The notes: generated by a model not told the origin, from the letters alone. A stretch of 64,000 nucleotides of DNA from Marivirga tractuosa DSM 4126 (GCF_000183425.1 NC_014759.1:3937001-4001000), one strand, 5' to 3'. Counted from the first letter of the stretch, positions 53,147 to 62,525 are shown. Translations and numbers: made by a program.

Positions 53147-55033
53147 TTATTTGAATTTAAATTTTCGGGTTATACTGATTTGATAATTTCTACCGGGCAT
53201 TGCATAGCCAGAATAGAGGAAGTATTCTGTGTTAAAAGTATTCTTGGCTTTAGCTGATAAATGCCATGAAGTCGATTTCCAACTCAATCCTATATCAGAT
53301 AGTAAAAATGAATCAAGAGCAAATAGCTCGGAGTTGCTATTGGTGGTATAAACTTTACCTGTCCACTGGTGGAAAGAGTTTAATGAAAATTTCTTCCAGG
53401 AAAGAGAAGCTGTGGCATTTGCTTTATGCAATGGAGTGTAGATAAGTTGCTTCCCTATTTCACGGGAATTTTTTTCTGAATCTAAAACTGTCGATTGAGT
53501 GTAGCTATATTGGAAATTAGTTTGAATTTTGAAATAATTAAAGACAGGAAATTCAACTCCCATCTGAGTTTCAACACCCTTTGCCAGCACTTCTTTGATG
53601 TTTCGAGGTCTCCATTGATTATTTTCATCAGGCACCCACTGAATCCAATTGACTACATCATTGTGGTAAGCAGTGATGGAAAAATCTGTTTTAACATCAA
53701 GCCACTGATGCGAAGACTGTAAAGTCATCTCCTTATTCCAAGCGGTTTCTGAATTTAGTTCCGGGTTACCTGCTTCATTCCAAAATCGGTCATTTAAGGT
53801 TGGAAGTCTATAGTTAAAAGAAGAGTTGAGTTTAAGCTTAAGTTTGTGATTTCCATGTTGAATTAATTGATACGAAATGCCCGCATAAGGCGAAACGGGT
53901 ATATTCACTCCTGGGACTAATTGCTGCCTCAAATGTAAAGCATAATCAATTCCTTCAATGATTTGGCCCTTAAATAATGCACCGAGGCTGTATCTTTGTT
54001 CAATAGCACTCCCTGATTCATAACTTTGGTTGTTGGCCTCAATATAATTGTGACGAGTTGAAAGTTTGACTTCATGATTTTTGGAGAAATGATGTTTATA
54101 AGTAGCAAAACTTTCCCATCTGTTCACTTTATTGTAGGAAATTGCCTGGTTCAATTGATAATCCATCTCATCCATGAAATAACCACTCCCAATAGATAGA
54201 AGGCCATTTTTCACTTTCTTATCGAAATTAAGATGTGTCCTTAAATTATGATCCTCTTGCTCATTTATATCTCTGGTAGACCCTATTGGTGGTTGAATTT
54301 CTCGGAAGTTGTCATTATACCAAATCGCTAATTTTATTTTTTCAGTATTACTAATTTTATAGCCAATGCTTTGGTTTATCCCCCATCTTTCAAAGCTTGC
54401 GTTGTCCTGCTTTTCGCCAGTTTGTAAAATCTCAAAATCATTTTCGGCTTTCCCCCAATATAAACGAGTATCATAAGCCCATTTGCCGTTGCTGCCAGTT
54501 GCATTTACATTACTATTTAGCAACCCAAAACTGCCGATTTGCTGACCAATTGATAACGTATTCTCTGTTTTGAAGGAGAGAGGATTTTCTAATAAAACGG
54601 CACCACCAAAAGCACCACTTCCGCCCATAGTGCTTCCACTTCCCGGAATGATGGATATTTCAGAAATGGCTTGAGAGGGTAATAAAGAAAAATCTGTTTG
54701 TCCTAAGGTGAAGCTATTGATATTGAAATTGTCCCAAAGCACTGCAGTTTGGCTAGCATTTGTACCACGAAATGCAATGGTTGTGAGCATTCCATTTCCA
54801 TATTCTTTGAAATAGATACTGCTGTTCTGCTTTAAAATTTCGCTAATATTAGCGCCATCATAAAACTCCAGTGTTTTGGCTTTGGGCAAAATAATAGTAT
54901 TGCCTGGCAGAAATTGTTTTTCAAAATTGCCATGCACATATACTTCCTCTAACACAGAAATGCTGTCCTGATGGTTTTGTGCCCATAGTCCATTGGAGAA
55001 CCATAGCAATAAAAATAAGATACCTAATCGCAT
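53147..55033 (-). CDS. btuB: TonB-dependent receptor, BtuB-like (cobalamin uptake)
   Basis: A 628-residue TonB-dependent receptor. A signal peptide (cleavage near GLWAQ, residues 15-19) is followed by a plug domain (about 28-150: VYVHGNF, EILKQNSSIYFKEYGNGMLT, RGTNASQTAVLWDNFN and GGSGAFGGAVLLENP). The 22-strand barrel ends in FKFK. A carboxypeptidase-like N-terminal domain is absent, as in BtuB-type rather than SusC-type receptors. The cobalamin riboswitch about 110 bases upstream strongly supports B12 as the substrate. TonB is encoded at 3674-4351 in this window, though which TonB it uses is unknown. Confidence 0.9.
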   Translation of the reverse strand: MRLGILFLLLWFSNGLWAQNHQDSISVLEEVYVHGNFEKQFLPGNTIILPKAKTLEFYDGANISEILKQNSSIYFKEYGNGMLTTIAFRGTNASQTAVLWDNFNINSFTLGQTDFSLLPSQAISEISIIPGSGSTMGGSGAFGGAVLLENPLSFKTENTLSIGQQIGSFGLLNSNVNATGSNGKWAYDTRLYWGKAENDFEILQTGEKQDNASFERWGINQSIGYKISNTEKIKLAIWYNDNFREIQPPIGSTRDINEQEDHNLRTHLNFDKKVKNGLLSIGSGYFMDEMDYQLNQAISYNKVNRWESFATYKHHFSKNHEVKLSTRHNYIEANNQSYESGSAIEQRYSLGALFKGQIIEGIDYALHLRQQLVPGVNIPVSPYAGISYQLIQHGNHKLKLKLNSSFNYRLPTLNDRFWNEAGNPELNSETAWNKEMTLQSSHQWLDVKTDFSITAYHNDVVNWIQWVPDENNQWRPRNIKEVLAKGVETQMGVEFPVFNYFKIQTNFQYSYTQSTVLDSEKNSREIGKQLIYTPLHKANATASLSWKKFSLNSFHQWTGKVYTTNSNSELFALDSFLLSDIGLSWKSTSWHLSAKAKNTFNTEYFLYSGYAMPGRNYQISITRKFKFK

Positions 55034-55140
55034 AAAATATTGTTTAATGCGACCACGGTCAAAATCAGATGTAAAAAAGTTAGCTTATAGCTTTCGTACA
55101 TTCCTGACCTTTCACCCGAAAGTCGAAAATAATTATGAGC

Positions 55141-55340
55141 TATGGCAGGTCTCCTGACTCGTCCGTTGAAGTTGCGGCCTTCCCATCAGCCGGTAGGCTA
55201 ACAGTGGCAAGGATAGTGCATTTCAATCTAAAAATGGACTTACAGTTGCGGGGACAGTTTCGGACTATTGATCTAAAAATACAATCAAGCACCGAATTCC
55301 CTTTTAATTCTGAAGGATTGCTTTCCAACAGAAACCATAA
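55141..55340 (-). ncRNA. Cobalamin riboswitch
   Basis: On the minus strand the classical elements appear in order: GGTGCTTG after GGGAATTC, then CCCCGCAACTGTAAGTCC. The B12 box GCCACTG follows at 55208-55202, then GGGAAGGCCGC and finally GACGAGTCAGGAGACCTGCC. The outer P1 helix is seen as TATGG/CCATA (55339-55335 with 55145-55141). The element faces the BtuB-like receptor gene, with about 107 bases between. It should shut the operon down when adenosylcobalamin-type ligands are abundant. A T-run near 55079-55073 may belong to the expression platform, but no clear terminator was seen. Confidence 0.95.
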
Positions 55341-55542
55341 TTCTGTTGCAAATGTAGGCGAATGAAATCTGAAATCAAATTTTAATGTTTTAATTCTATA
55401 AATAAGAATGTTTCCGTAGTGAATATAGTATCGGTGTATCCAGTTAAGTTGCTTTTTGATATTGTTCAGTCAAAAAATGGGGATATGACTGCCAATGAGT
55501 TTTTAGATTAATGCATTATAAAATATACCAACAATACATTTA
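55341..55542. other. Spacer between the riboswitch and the LysR gene
   Basis: About 200 AT-rich bases between the riboswitch 5' end and the stop of the LysR gene. It should contain the promoter for the B12 operon; no gene or other clear element was recognised. Together with the riboswitch and leader, the gene-free stretch runs from 55034 to 55542. Confidence 0.5.
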
Positions 55543-56439
55543 TTATTTGTATTCCTGATACCATTTAAATTTCTCTTCAAGAATTTCATTTTTCTTAAGT
55601 TGAATAAAGTCCAGATAGGCCTTGGCAACAGGAGACATTCTTTTTCCTTTTAGCCAAATCAACCTCCATTTAGTAGTTACAGGCAAATCTTCAATAGGTA
55701 AAATATATAGTTGCTTTTCTATTAGTTCGTTTTTGATTCCAATTAAAGGCATGATGGAGTTTCCCAAACCTGCAATAACAGCTTGTTTCACGGCCTCGTT
55801 GGAGGTGAGCTCTAATCTCTTTCTAGCCTTGGAATTATGGGTGCCGTAATAATGTTCCATTGCACTTCTTGTGGCAGAGCCTTCTTCTCTGTAGATCAAA
55901 GGCATTTGTTCATTTGGTTGTGGTTCACTGCTGATCAAATATAATTTATTGTCAATGAGAAGTTCTTCTTCAACATCTAATAAATCAGGAACCACACTTA
56001 CAAGGGCGAAATCTATTTCATTATTTTTTAAGCTTTGAACTACTTTAGTTTTATTCGTTACGTCTAGGACCAAGTCAATTCCAGCGTTATTTGATAGGAA
56101 TTCTTCAAGAAAAAATGGGATCACATATTTTCCTGTTGATGCAGAGGAGATTTTCAGTTTCCCTGTCAGCATGCCCTTATAGGCTTCGGTTTTGTAGTTT
56201 ATAGTATTTAATTCTTCAATAACCCTTTCGGCTATTAGGGCAATTTCTTTTCCGAAATCGGTGATATGCAATTTCCGTCCTATTATCTCATAAAGCGATA
56301 TGTCAAACTGATCCTGAAAATTTTTTAACTGGATAGAGACAGCAGGTTGAGTCATGAAAAGCTCCTCAGAAGCTTTAGTGATACTTTGCTTTTGTACCAC
56401 CTTTAAAAATATCTGTAGCTGATGTATAGTATAGTTCAT
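55543..56439 (-). CDS. LysR-family regulator (CbbR-like) of the dab genes
   Basis: A 298-residue LysR-type transcription factor. The N-terminal winged helix has LQIFLKVVQKQSITKASEELFMTQPAVSIQL, with QPAVSIQL as the recognition helix, and the effector domain spans about residues 90-290. It is divergent from the small gene and dabBA with 106 bases between starts. This arrangement resembles that of CbbR-type regulators next to carbon-uptake genes. An AT-rich pair of short palindromes in the spacer (56450-56487) is a candidate site. The effector and target are inferred from position. Confidence 0.85.
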   Translation of the reverse strand: MNYTIHQLQIFLKVVQKQSITKASEELFMTQPAVSIQLKNFQDQFDISLYEIIGRKLHITDFGKEIALIAERVIEELNTINYKTEAYKGMLTGKLKISSASTGKYVIPFFLEEFLSNNAGIDLVLDVTNKTKVVQSLKNNEIDFALVSVVPDLLDVEEELLIDNKLYLISSEPQPNEQMPLIYREEGSATRSAMEHYYGTHNSKARKRLELTSNEAVKQAVIAGLGNSIMPLIGIKNELIEKQLYILPIEDLPVTTKWRLIWLKGKRMSPVAKAYLDFIQLKKNEILEEKFKWYQEYK

Positions 56440-56449
56440 AATAATAGTT

Positions 56450-56487
56450 TATGTTATTCATTAAACATATAAATAAAAATATATGAA
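56450..56487. promoter_or_regulatory. Candidate LysR operator between the regulator and dab genes
   Basis: Two overlapping inverted repeats: TATGTT-attcatta-AACATA (56450-56469) and TTCAT (56457-56461) with ATGAA (56483-56487). LysR proteins bind AT-rich interrupted palindromes in exactly such divergent spacers. The sequence is very AT-rich, so chance symmetry is possible. Confidence 0.4.
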
Positions 56488-56545
56488 CAATGTTTGCCAA
56501 ATTTGTGTAAATAATTTGAAAAACCATTAAACAATTTTAAAAGTT

Positions 56546-56833
56546 ATGGAAAAAGTATTAGTGAATAAGCAAACAGAAGACCTTGTAAGAGGAGAGTATT
56601 CAGCAGTAGAAGCAAGAGAAATTGTCTCTAATTTGATTAGTCAAAAAATCAACTTTCATAATTTGAGAGATTTCAGTTCTTATGAAAGATATGGAAAACC
56701 AGATGAAAACTCTAGAACAAGAATAGCTGAATTAAAAGCAAGTAGGAAATCTATATTGGAAATTATTGATGCTGCCAAAGAAGAGGGTAAAACAGTGAAA
56801 ATCAATTCAAATATCACAATTGAATTAATCTAA
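56546..56833 (+). CDS. Uncharacterised 95-residue protein preceding dabB
   Basis: A soluble, 95-residue protein of no recognised family. It is predicted mostly helical with one beta-like end (KTVKINSNITIELI). Residues 1-33 hold a helix with EDLVRGEYSAVEAREIVSNL, the middle has INFHNLRDFSSYERYGKPD, and a second helix carries ELKASRKSILEIIDAAKEEG. No Cys, no signal peptide and no membrane helix are present. It lies 11 bases before dabB on the same strand, and is the first gene transcribed from the shared divergent spacer, so it is likely part of the same operon. Its role in inorganic-carbon uptake is inferred from this position only. Confidence 0.7.
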   Translation: MEKVLVNKQTEDLVRGEYSAVEAREIVSNLISQKINFHNLRDFSSYERYGKPDENSRTRIAELKASRKSILEIIDAAKEEGKTVKINSNITIELI

Positions 56834-56844
56834 AACTGTAAGAG

Positions 56845-58446
56845 ATGACCAAAGAATTAATCATAGGCATTGTTTTTCTATCACCCCTGTTTTTTACAGT
56901 TATAGCCATTTTGTCTTGGTTTATGAAGGGCTTAAGGCCAAGGAAATTGATAGGGGTTAGTAGAATATCAATTTATTCATCTATTCTAATCGCCCTATTT
57001 TCTGCTCTGATGGTATATCAAAGTGGATTAATAGAGAGTAATAGTTTAGCTTTCAATGGTCTAGGAATATCCATTAGGTTAGATGCTTTGAGTGTTTTGA
57101 TATTCACCATGATTAATCTCATCTCTTTTGTAGTGATGAGATTTAGTTTTAATTATATGGATGGCGACAAGAGGCAGGGAGTCTTTATCGGAAGATTGGC
57201 TGCGACTATTGCTTCTGTTCAGTTATTAGTGCTGTCAGGAAATGTAGGCTTGTTGTGGATTTCTTGGGTATTGACAAGTATTTCTTTACATCGATTACTT
57301 GTTTTTTATTCTGAAAGACGCAGATCTAAATTGGCTGCCAGGAAGAAATTTATAGCAGCACGACTGAGTGATTTGTTTTTGCTGGGAGCAGTTTTATTAA
57401 CCTTCAATCGTTTTGGTACGGGAAATTTAGAAGTGGTATTTACTGAGATGAAAAATTTTTCCGGTATTCTACCGCTAGAAATAGAATTGGCAAGTATTTG
57501 TATTGTGCTAGCCGCAATTCTGAAATCTGCTTTATTTCCTACTCATGCCTGGTTGGTAGAAGTAATGGAAACGCCCACACCGGTTTCTGCATTACTCCAT
57601 GCCGGTTTATTGAACGCAGGGCCATTCTTAGTAGCTAGAATGTCTTTCATGGTAGGAGAGACGACATATGCTCCGATTGTCCTGATTATTTTTGGCGGAT
57701 TCACTGCATTATTTGGATCCATTGCCTATATGACTCAATCTTCTGTGAAGACTGCTTTGGGCTATTCCAGTATTTCCCATATGGGCTTTAGTTTGTTACT
57801 ATGCGGATTTGGTATTTATGCTGCGGCTATGCTACACTTGGTAGCACATTCGTTCTACAAAGCGCATGCATTTCTTTCTTCTGGCAGTTTTATTGACGTT
57901 AAAAAAGCATCAAAAATAGAGCTTCCAGAGAGAAAGGCTAATCTGCTTGTCCTTGTAATAAGCATAGGGCTTGCTTTCACAATTTTTGGATTTATGGCCT
58001 ATGCCTGGGGCATCAACCCCATAGAAGAATTATCATTATTGGTGATCAGTTGCATTATCGTCATGGGATTGTCTTTATTAATAGCTACTGCTTTAGATTC
58101 TTATGGAAGTAAAAGGTTGATTCCAAAGGTGGTATTGATGGCCGCCCTTGTTGCTTTGGCATTTTTCAGCTTGGAAACATTGATGGGTACTATTTTGAAA
58201 TCACAAATTCCAGTGATTATGCAACCCTCTACAGCGGTGGTGATTTTATTATTCTTTTGGTTGATAGTTTTCGCAGGAATAGTGCTTATTCAAATCTTTT
58301 CGCCCTTCATCAAAGATTCCAGCTTCTGGAGGAAATGGTCCATTCATTTCAGAAATGGGCTTTATGCGAATGTGGTTTATGACCGTGTGGTAGGGGCCTT
58401 GTATGTAAAAGATTCTAAACCTGATTTCATAAAAAAATATGAATGA
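56845..58446 (+). CDS. dabB: DabB, proton-antiporter-like subunit of the DAB inorganic-carbon transporter
   Basis: A 533-residue member of the NuoL/MrpA antiporter-like family. About 13-14 membrane helices are visible. Family motifs include the ISLHRLLVFYSERR-like region near residue 145, TPVSALLHAGLLNAGPFLVARM near 247, the YSSISHMGFSLLLCGFG region near 310 and VAHSFYKAHAFLSSGSF near 332. Followed by dabA, it forms the DAB2-type system, in which a proton-coupled membrane subunit is thought to drive DabA to hydrate CO2 vectorially. No other complex I genes are adjacent, so it is not part of a Nuo operon. Confidence 0.9.
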   Translation: MTKELIIGIVFLSPLFFTVIAILSWFMKGLRPRKLIGVSRISIYSSILIALFSALMVYQSGLIESNSLAFNGLGISIRLDALSVLIFTMINLISFVVMRFSFNYMDGDKRQGVFIGRLAATIASVQLLVLSGNVGLLWISWVLTSISLHRLLVFYSERRRSKLAARKKFIAARLSDLFLLGAVLLTFNRFGTGNLEVVFTEMKNFSGILPLEIELASICIVLAAILKSALFPTHAWLVEVMETPTPVSALLHAGLLNAGPFLVARMSFMVGETTYAPIVLIIFGGFTALFGSIAYMTQSSVKTALGYSSISHMGFSLLLCGFGIYAAAMLHLVAHSFYKAHAFLSSGSFIDVKKASKIELPERKANLLVLVISIGLAFTIFGFMAYAWGINPIEELSLLVISCIIVMGLSLLIATALDSYGSKRLIPKVVLMAALVALAFFSLETLMGTILKSQIPVIMQPSTAVVILLFFWLIVFAGIVLIQIFSPFIKDSSFWRKWSIHFRNGLYANVVYDRVVGALYVKDSKPDFIKKYE

Positions 58447-58505
58447 GGAAAGAAGTTTCTTAATGACTTATTTAAAAGCAATTTAGTGTATTTAAACAAA
58501 TTAAA

Positions 58506-61031
58506 ATGTTAAATAAAATCAAGGATTCTGAAATCAATTTAATGAATGTTTCAATAGGTAAGGCTCTTCTTGATGCTTCAAAGAAAATAGCGCCTTTATG
58601 GCCATTAGAAAATTTTGTTGCTGTAAACCCCTATTTAGGGCTAAGCGATCACTCCTTTGAATCAGCTGCTCAAAGATTATCTTATGCAGCAGGAATCCAC
58701 ACTACGATGTCTGCAAACTATTATCTAAATGCTTTAGAGCAAGGTAATATATTGATGGAAGATTTGGAAACTGCAGTGAATGAAAAATATCGAGACAATA
58801 AAATTAGTGCGAAATCCTTTTTAGAAACACTTAAAAAGAAGGAATTCAAAAATGCACATACTACTCAAATACATACAGTTGCTGAGTTGGCGAAGAAGAT
58901 CAGCACGGCAAACTGGCCTGATTTCATGCTAGATTGTATTTCTTCCTGGGCGGCTTCTTATTTTGACGAGGCGCAAAGTCAATGGAAAAAGGAGGGGCAA
59001 GAATTAAGTTTGTTTTCTGCATGGAAAATTGAAGCAGAAACCAACAGATCACCATCATTGATTGGGATGAAGGGATTTCATAAGCTGATAAAAGAGTTAC
59101 CAGATAATCATATTGAAGCAGCAGCTATTGCACTTCATGAGCTTGAGCTGGAGGAGAAAGTTCTACCAATTTATTTACATAGTTTGTTGCTAAGGGTAGG
59201 TGGTTGGTCTTCCTACATTGCTCATTTTGATTGGGATGCTAAGCGATACGGCCGTGAAGAGAAAAAATTAAGTGAATTCTTAAGCGTATTAATTTGCTGG
59301 GAATATGGTGTTTATAAAGCTTTGAAAACCCCAGTTTTGGAAAGCCAATGGAAGAAAGCGAAGTTGGAGATGCTTAAATATGATGCGGCTGATACCAATT
59401 TGTCGGATTTGATTGTATTACAAAACGCATATGATTTAACTGCTCAAAGACGATTAATTAAAAAATTTAAGAGGAAGGATTCTTCTAAGCAAAAAGCATC
59501 TAAACCGAAAGTACAAGCTGTTTTCTGTATCGATGTCAGATCTGAGGTTTATCGTAGGAATCTGGAATCTGTAGCACCAGAGGTTGGTACATTAGGTTTC
59601 GCAGGCTTCTTCGGTTTTCCAATTAATTTTGTAAAAATTGGTCATGACAAGGGATATGACCAATGTCCTGCATTAATACCTTCAAGCTACACCGTGAGGG
59701 AGAAAATTCTTAATAAAGATCAGAATGGGAAAGTAGTTTTAAGAAGAAAACTCAATAGAGTCTTCAATTTTTCGTGGAAGTCTTTTAAATCAAGTGCAAT
59801 CAGTTCCTTTGGTTTTGTGAGCCCTATTGGATTGTCTTTGTTACCTAAACTATTCACTGATTCCTTTGGGATGACTAGGCCTGTTCCACATCCGCAAAAA
59901 AACGGCTTGAGGAAGGAAGAAATCGAGAATTTATCGGTTGAACTTGAGAGCAGTAATAGTGAACTGACTCTAGGAATTCCATTGGAGGCAAGGGTGAATA
60001 TGGCAAAAGGAGCTCTTCAGGCAATGTCACTTACTGAAGATTTTGCCCGCGTGGTGATGATAGTAGGACATGGATCTACCTCTGTCAATAATCCTCATGC
60101 CTCCGGCTTGGATTGTGGTGCTTGTGCTGGGCAGTCAGGTGAGGCTAATGCAAAAGTGGCATCCATTATCTTAAATGATAAAGAGGTGAGGAAGCAGCTC
60201 GCCAGTGATAAAATTGTCATTCCTGATTCAACCTATTTCCTGGCATGTCTGCATGATACTAGTACCGATGAGATTTCACTTTTTAATGCGAATTTAGTTC
60301 CCTCTTCTCATCAAGCAGATCTGGAAAATATAAGAAAGCGAATTGCACAAGCAGGAAGCGCTACTCGTTCAGAAAGAGTTTTAAGGATGAATATAGAAGA
60401 CGGAAAAGATGTTGATTCATTCATGAAAATAAGAGCTAAGGATTGGTCGCAAGTACGACCGGAGTGGGGGCTTGCAGGTTGTTCTTCTTTTGTAGTTGCA
60501 CCAAGAACCATTACTAGAGGAGTCGATTTGAAAGGCCGGTCTTTTTTACATTCCTATAGTTGGAGAGAAGACCGAGGATTTAAAGTTTTAGAAACTATTA
60601 TGACTGCACCTATGGTAGTGACAAGTTGGATCAACCTCCAATATTATGGATCCACAGTAGATAACAAGCATTTTGGTTCTGGTAATAAAACTTTGCACAA
60701 TGTCACTTCAGGAATTGGAGTGTTAGAAGGATTTGCTGGAGATTTAAGATCTGGCCTGCCGATGCAATCGATTCACGATGGGGTAAACTATCAACATGAA
60801 CCATTACGATTAAGTGTCGTGATTAATGCGCCCAAAGAAGCCATGATTAAGGTTTTGGAAAAGCATGATTCGGTAAGGCAGCTTGTTGATAACCAATGGA
60901 TTTTCTTGATGGCAATGAATGATGAAGGAGAAATTACTGACATTTATGATGGAGATTTAAGATGGAGGAAGTTGATTGCAGAGCAAGTTGTTTATGAACC
61001 AAATGAAAAAATGGTAGAAGAGTTAGTTTAG
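58506..61031 (+). CDS. dabA: DabA, carbonic-anhydrase-like subunit (DUF2309/UPF0753)
   Basis: An 841-residue DabA (DUF2309) protein. The four ligands of the zinc site are present: Cys341 and Asp343 in VFCIDVRSE, His522 in IVGHGSTS and Cys537 in GLDCGACAG, a beta-carbonic-anhydrase-like arrangement. N-terminal signatures include IAPLWPLENFVAVNPYLGL. The gene follows dabB by 59 bases. DabAB takes up inorganic carbon in chemoautotrophs and also occurs in heterotrophs, where it may supply bicarbonate to carboxylases at low CO2. A hairpin follows the stop. Confidence 0.93.
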   Translation: MLNKIKDSEINLMNVSIGKALLDASKKIAPLWPLENFVAVNPYLGLSDHSFESAAQRLSYAAGIHTTMSANYYLNALEQGNILMEDLETAVNEKYRDNKISAKSFLETLKKKEFKNAHTTQIHTVAELAKKISTANWPDFMLDCISSWAASYFDEAQSQWKKEGQELSLFSAWKIEAETNRSPSLIGMKGFHKLIKELPDNHIEAAAIALHELELEEKVLPIYLHSLLLRVGGWSSYIAHFDWDAKRYGREEKKLSEFLSVLICWEYGVYKALKTPVLESQWKKAKLEMLKYDAADTNLSDLIVLQNAYDLTAQRRLIKKFKRKDSSKQKASKPKVQAVFCIDVRSEVYRRNLESVAPEVGTLGFAGFFGFPINFVKIGHDKGYDQCPALIPSSYTVREKILNKDQNGKVVLRRKLNRVFNFSWKSFKSSAISSFGFVSPIGLSLLPKLFTDSFGMTRPVPHPQKNGLRKEEIENLSVELESSNSELTLGIPLEARVNMAKGALQAMSLTEDFARVVMIVGHGSTSVNNPHASGLDCGACAGQSGEANAKVASIILNDKEVRKQLASDKIVIPDSTYFLACLHDTSTDEISLFNANLVPSSHQADLENIRKRIAQAGSATRSERVLRMNIEDGKDVDSFMKIRAKDWSQVRPEWGLAGCSSFVVAPRTITRGVDLKGRSFLHSYSWREDRGFKVLETIMTAPMVVTSWINLQYYGSTVDNKHFGSGNKTLHNVTSGIGVLEGFAGDLRSGLPMQSIHDGVNYQHEPLRLSVVINAPKEAMIKVLEKHDSVRQLVDNQWIFLMAMNDEGEITDIYDGDLRWRKLIAEQVVYEPNEKMVEELV

Positions 61032-61052
61032 GATGCTTTTAACTAGCATGAT

Positions 61053-61087
61053 CCCAGAATGGTTAGTGAAAACTATTTCATTCTGGG
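61053..61087. terminator. Hairpin between dabA and the convergent MFS gene
   Basis: A 9-bp stem CCCAGAATG/CATTCTGGG (61053-61061 with 61079-61087) with an inner TAGT-GAAA-ACTA stem-loop. It lies between the convergent dabA and MFS transporter genes. T-runs are weak on both sides, so bidirectional termination is likely but not certain. Confidence 0.6.
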
Positions 61088-61090
61088 TAA

Positions 61091-62329
61091 TTATTTCCTG
61101 ACTGTTTTGATATTAACCGGCATCCTAAATTTAATGATCAAAGACGACATTATGGTTAAACTTGCAATTGTTAAGATAGCGTATTCAACTCCAAATATAT
61201 CAGCAGTTACGCCCGAAATTATGGCGCCAAAAGCATAACCCAAATCTCTCCAAAGCCTGAATGTCCCTATACTTTCAGCTCTTTGTTGCGGACTTGTGGC
61301 TTGAGCTATGGTGGCGAGAAAGGTAGGGTAAACGAGTGCGGTTCCTAAACCTAAAATAGCTGATAATCCAGCTAGAACGGCAAATTCACTGCTATATGGA
61401 ATAAATAATATGGCAATTCCTTGCATTAACATTCCCCAAAATAGCATTCCTTTTTTGGAATAATGGTCGGACATTTTGCCTGTGAAAAGCTGTCCAATTC
61501 CCCACACTGCGGGATAAATAGCCGTAATAATGCCTATATTTTCATTATCAAAATTTAAGGAAAACAGAACCATAGGTAGAAGTCCCCAAATCATCCCATC
61601 ATTCAAATTATTGATTAAACCGGCTTGCGTAACTGAACTTAGGGTTTTGTTTTTGAAAGTGGTCTCTAAAAATACATTTTTGAGCTCAACCGTTTTATTG
61701 TTTTTGCCTTCTTTTTTGACAAAATCTCGAGTGTCTTTCACCCAAAATAAAGTCAATAGAAATCCAACAATGGATAGAAAAACACCGATATAAAATGGAT
61801 AGGGCGTAATACCATAACTATTGGCCACATAACCTGTGATAAAAGCCACTATTCCGACAGCAAAGTAGCCGGCAAATTCATTTAATCCCATAGCAAAGCC
61901 ACGGTCTTTTTCGCCCACAAGATCAATTTTCATGACTACCGTGCTACTCCAGGTCAGTCCCTGACTGAGTCCTAATAAAATATTGGCGATTATGACGAAT
62001 GTCCAGCTTGGCGCATAAATCAGCATAAAAGGTACAGGTATAGCCAATAGCCATCCAAAGAGTAGGAGAGTTCTTCTGCCAAATTTATTGGCTAATTTAC
62101 CTGTATAATAATTAGCTACTGCCTTACTAATACCGAAAGCGGTGATAAATGCTAAAATGGCCGTTTTGGAAGCTACTCCGAATTCTACTTCAGCAAATTG
62201 TGGGAATATACTTCTTTCCATCCCCACCATACCGCCAACAAAACCGTTGACGATCACCAATAATGCAAACTGTTTCCAGTTTTCTTTAAGTCCTAGCTTT
62301 ACGCTGTCCATTGATATGTCATTTTTCAA
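61091..62329 (-). CDS. Major facilitator superfamily transporter
   Basis: A 412-residue MFS transporter with 12 predicted helices. The conserved loop motif between helices 2 and 3 appears as YYTGKLANKFGRRTLLLFG (about residues 75-93), and its counterpart in the second half as LFTGKMSDHYSKKGMLFWG (about 286-304). The central loop (near 195-220) is basic. The substrate is not predictable. It ends next to dabA on the opposite strand, and 196 bases separate it from the flavodoxin-like gene upstream, so a functional link to the DAB operon is not supported. Confidence 0.85.
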   Translation of the reverse strand: MKNDISMDSVKLGLKENWKQFALLVIVNGFVGGMVGMERSIFPQFAEVEFGVASKTAILAFITAFGISKAVANYYTGKLANKFGRRTLLLFGWLLAIPVPFMLIYAPSWTFVIIANILLGLSQGLTWSSTVVMKIDLVGEKDRGFAMGLNEFAGYFAVGIVAFITGYVANSYGITPYPFYIGVFLSIVGFLLTLFWVKDTRDFVKKEGKNNKTVELKNVFLETTFKNKTLSSVTQAGLINNLNDGMIWGLLPMVLFSLNFDNENIGIITAIYPAVWGIGQLFTGKMSDHYSKKGMLFWGMLMQGIAILFIPYSSEFAVLAGLSAILGLGTALVYPTFLATIAQATSPQQRAESIGTFRLWRDLGYAFGAIISGVTADIFGVEYAILTIASLTIMSSLIIKFRMPVNIKTVRK

Positions 62330-62525
62330 GATGCAAATGTCGAAAATTTTCAGGAGTGCTATGTATCAATTGTTATATAGCGGAATATTTATGATCAAAA
62401 GCTTTAGTGTATTCCTTCTGTTTTACGTTTTCTTTAATAGCATTGTCTGATTGTCTTCAACTACTTTTCATCGTGATGAACATGTAAAATATAAATAAGT
62501 ATCTCTATATGGCTCATTTTTCGAT

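Noticed and set aside
55135..55365. Open frame of 76 codons across the riboswitch
   Set aside because: It lies antisense to a conserved RNA element and its sequence is explained by the riboswitch.
56845..58446. NADH dehydrogenase subunit L (complex I)
   Set aside because: The antiporter-like fold fits, but no other nuo genes are present and dabA follows, so DabB is the better call.
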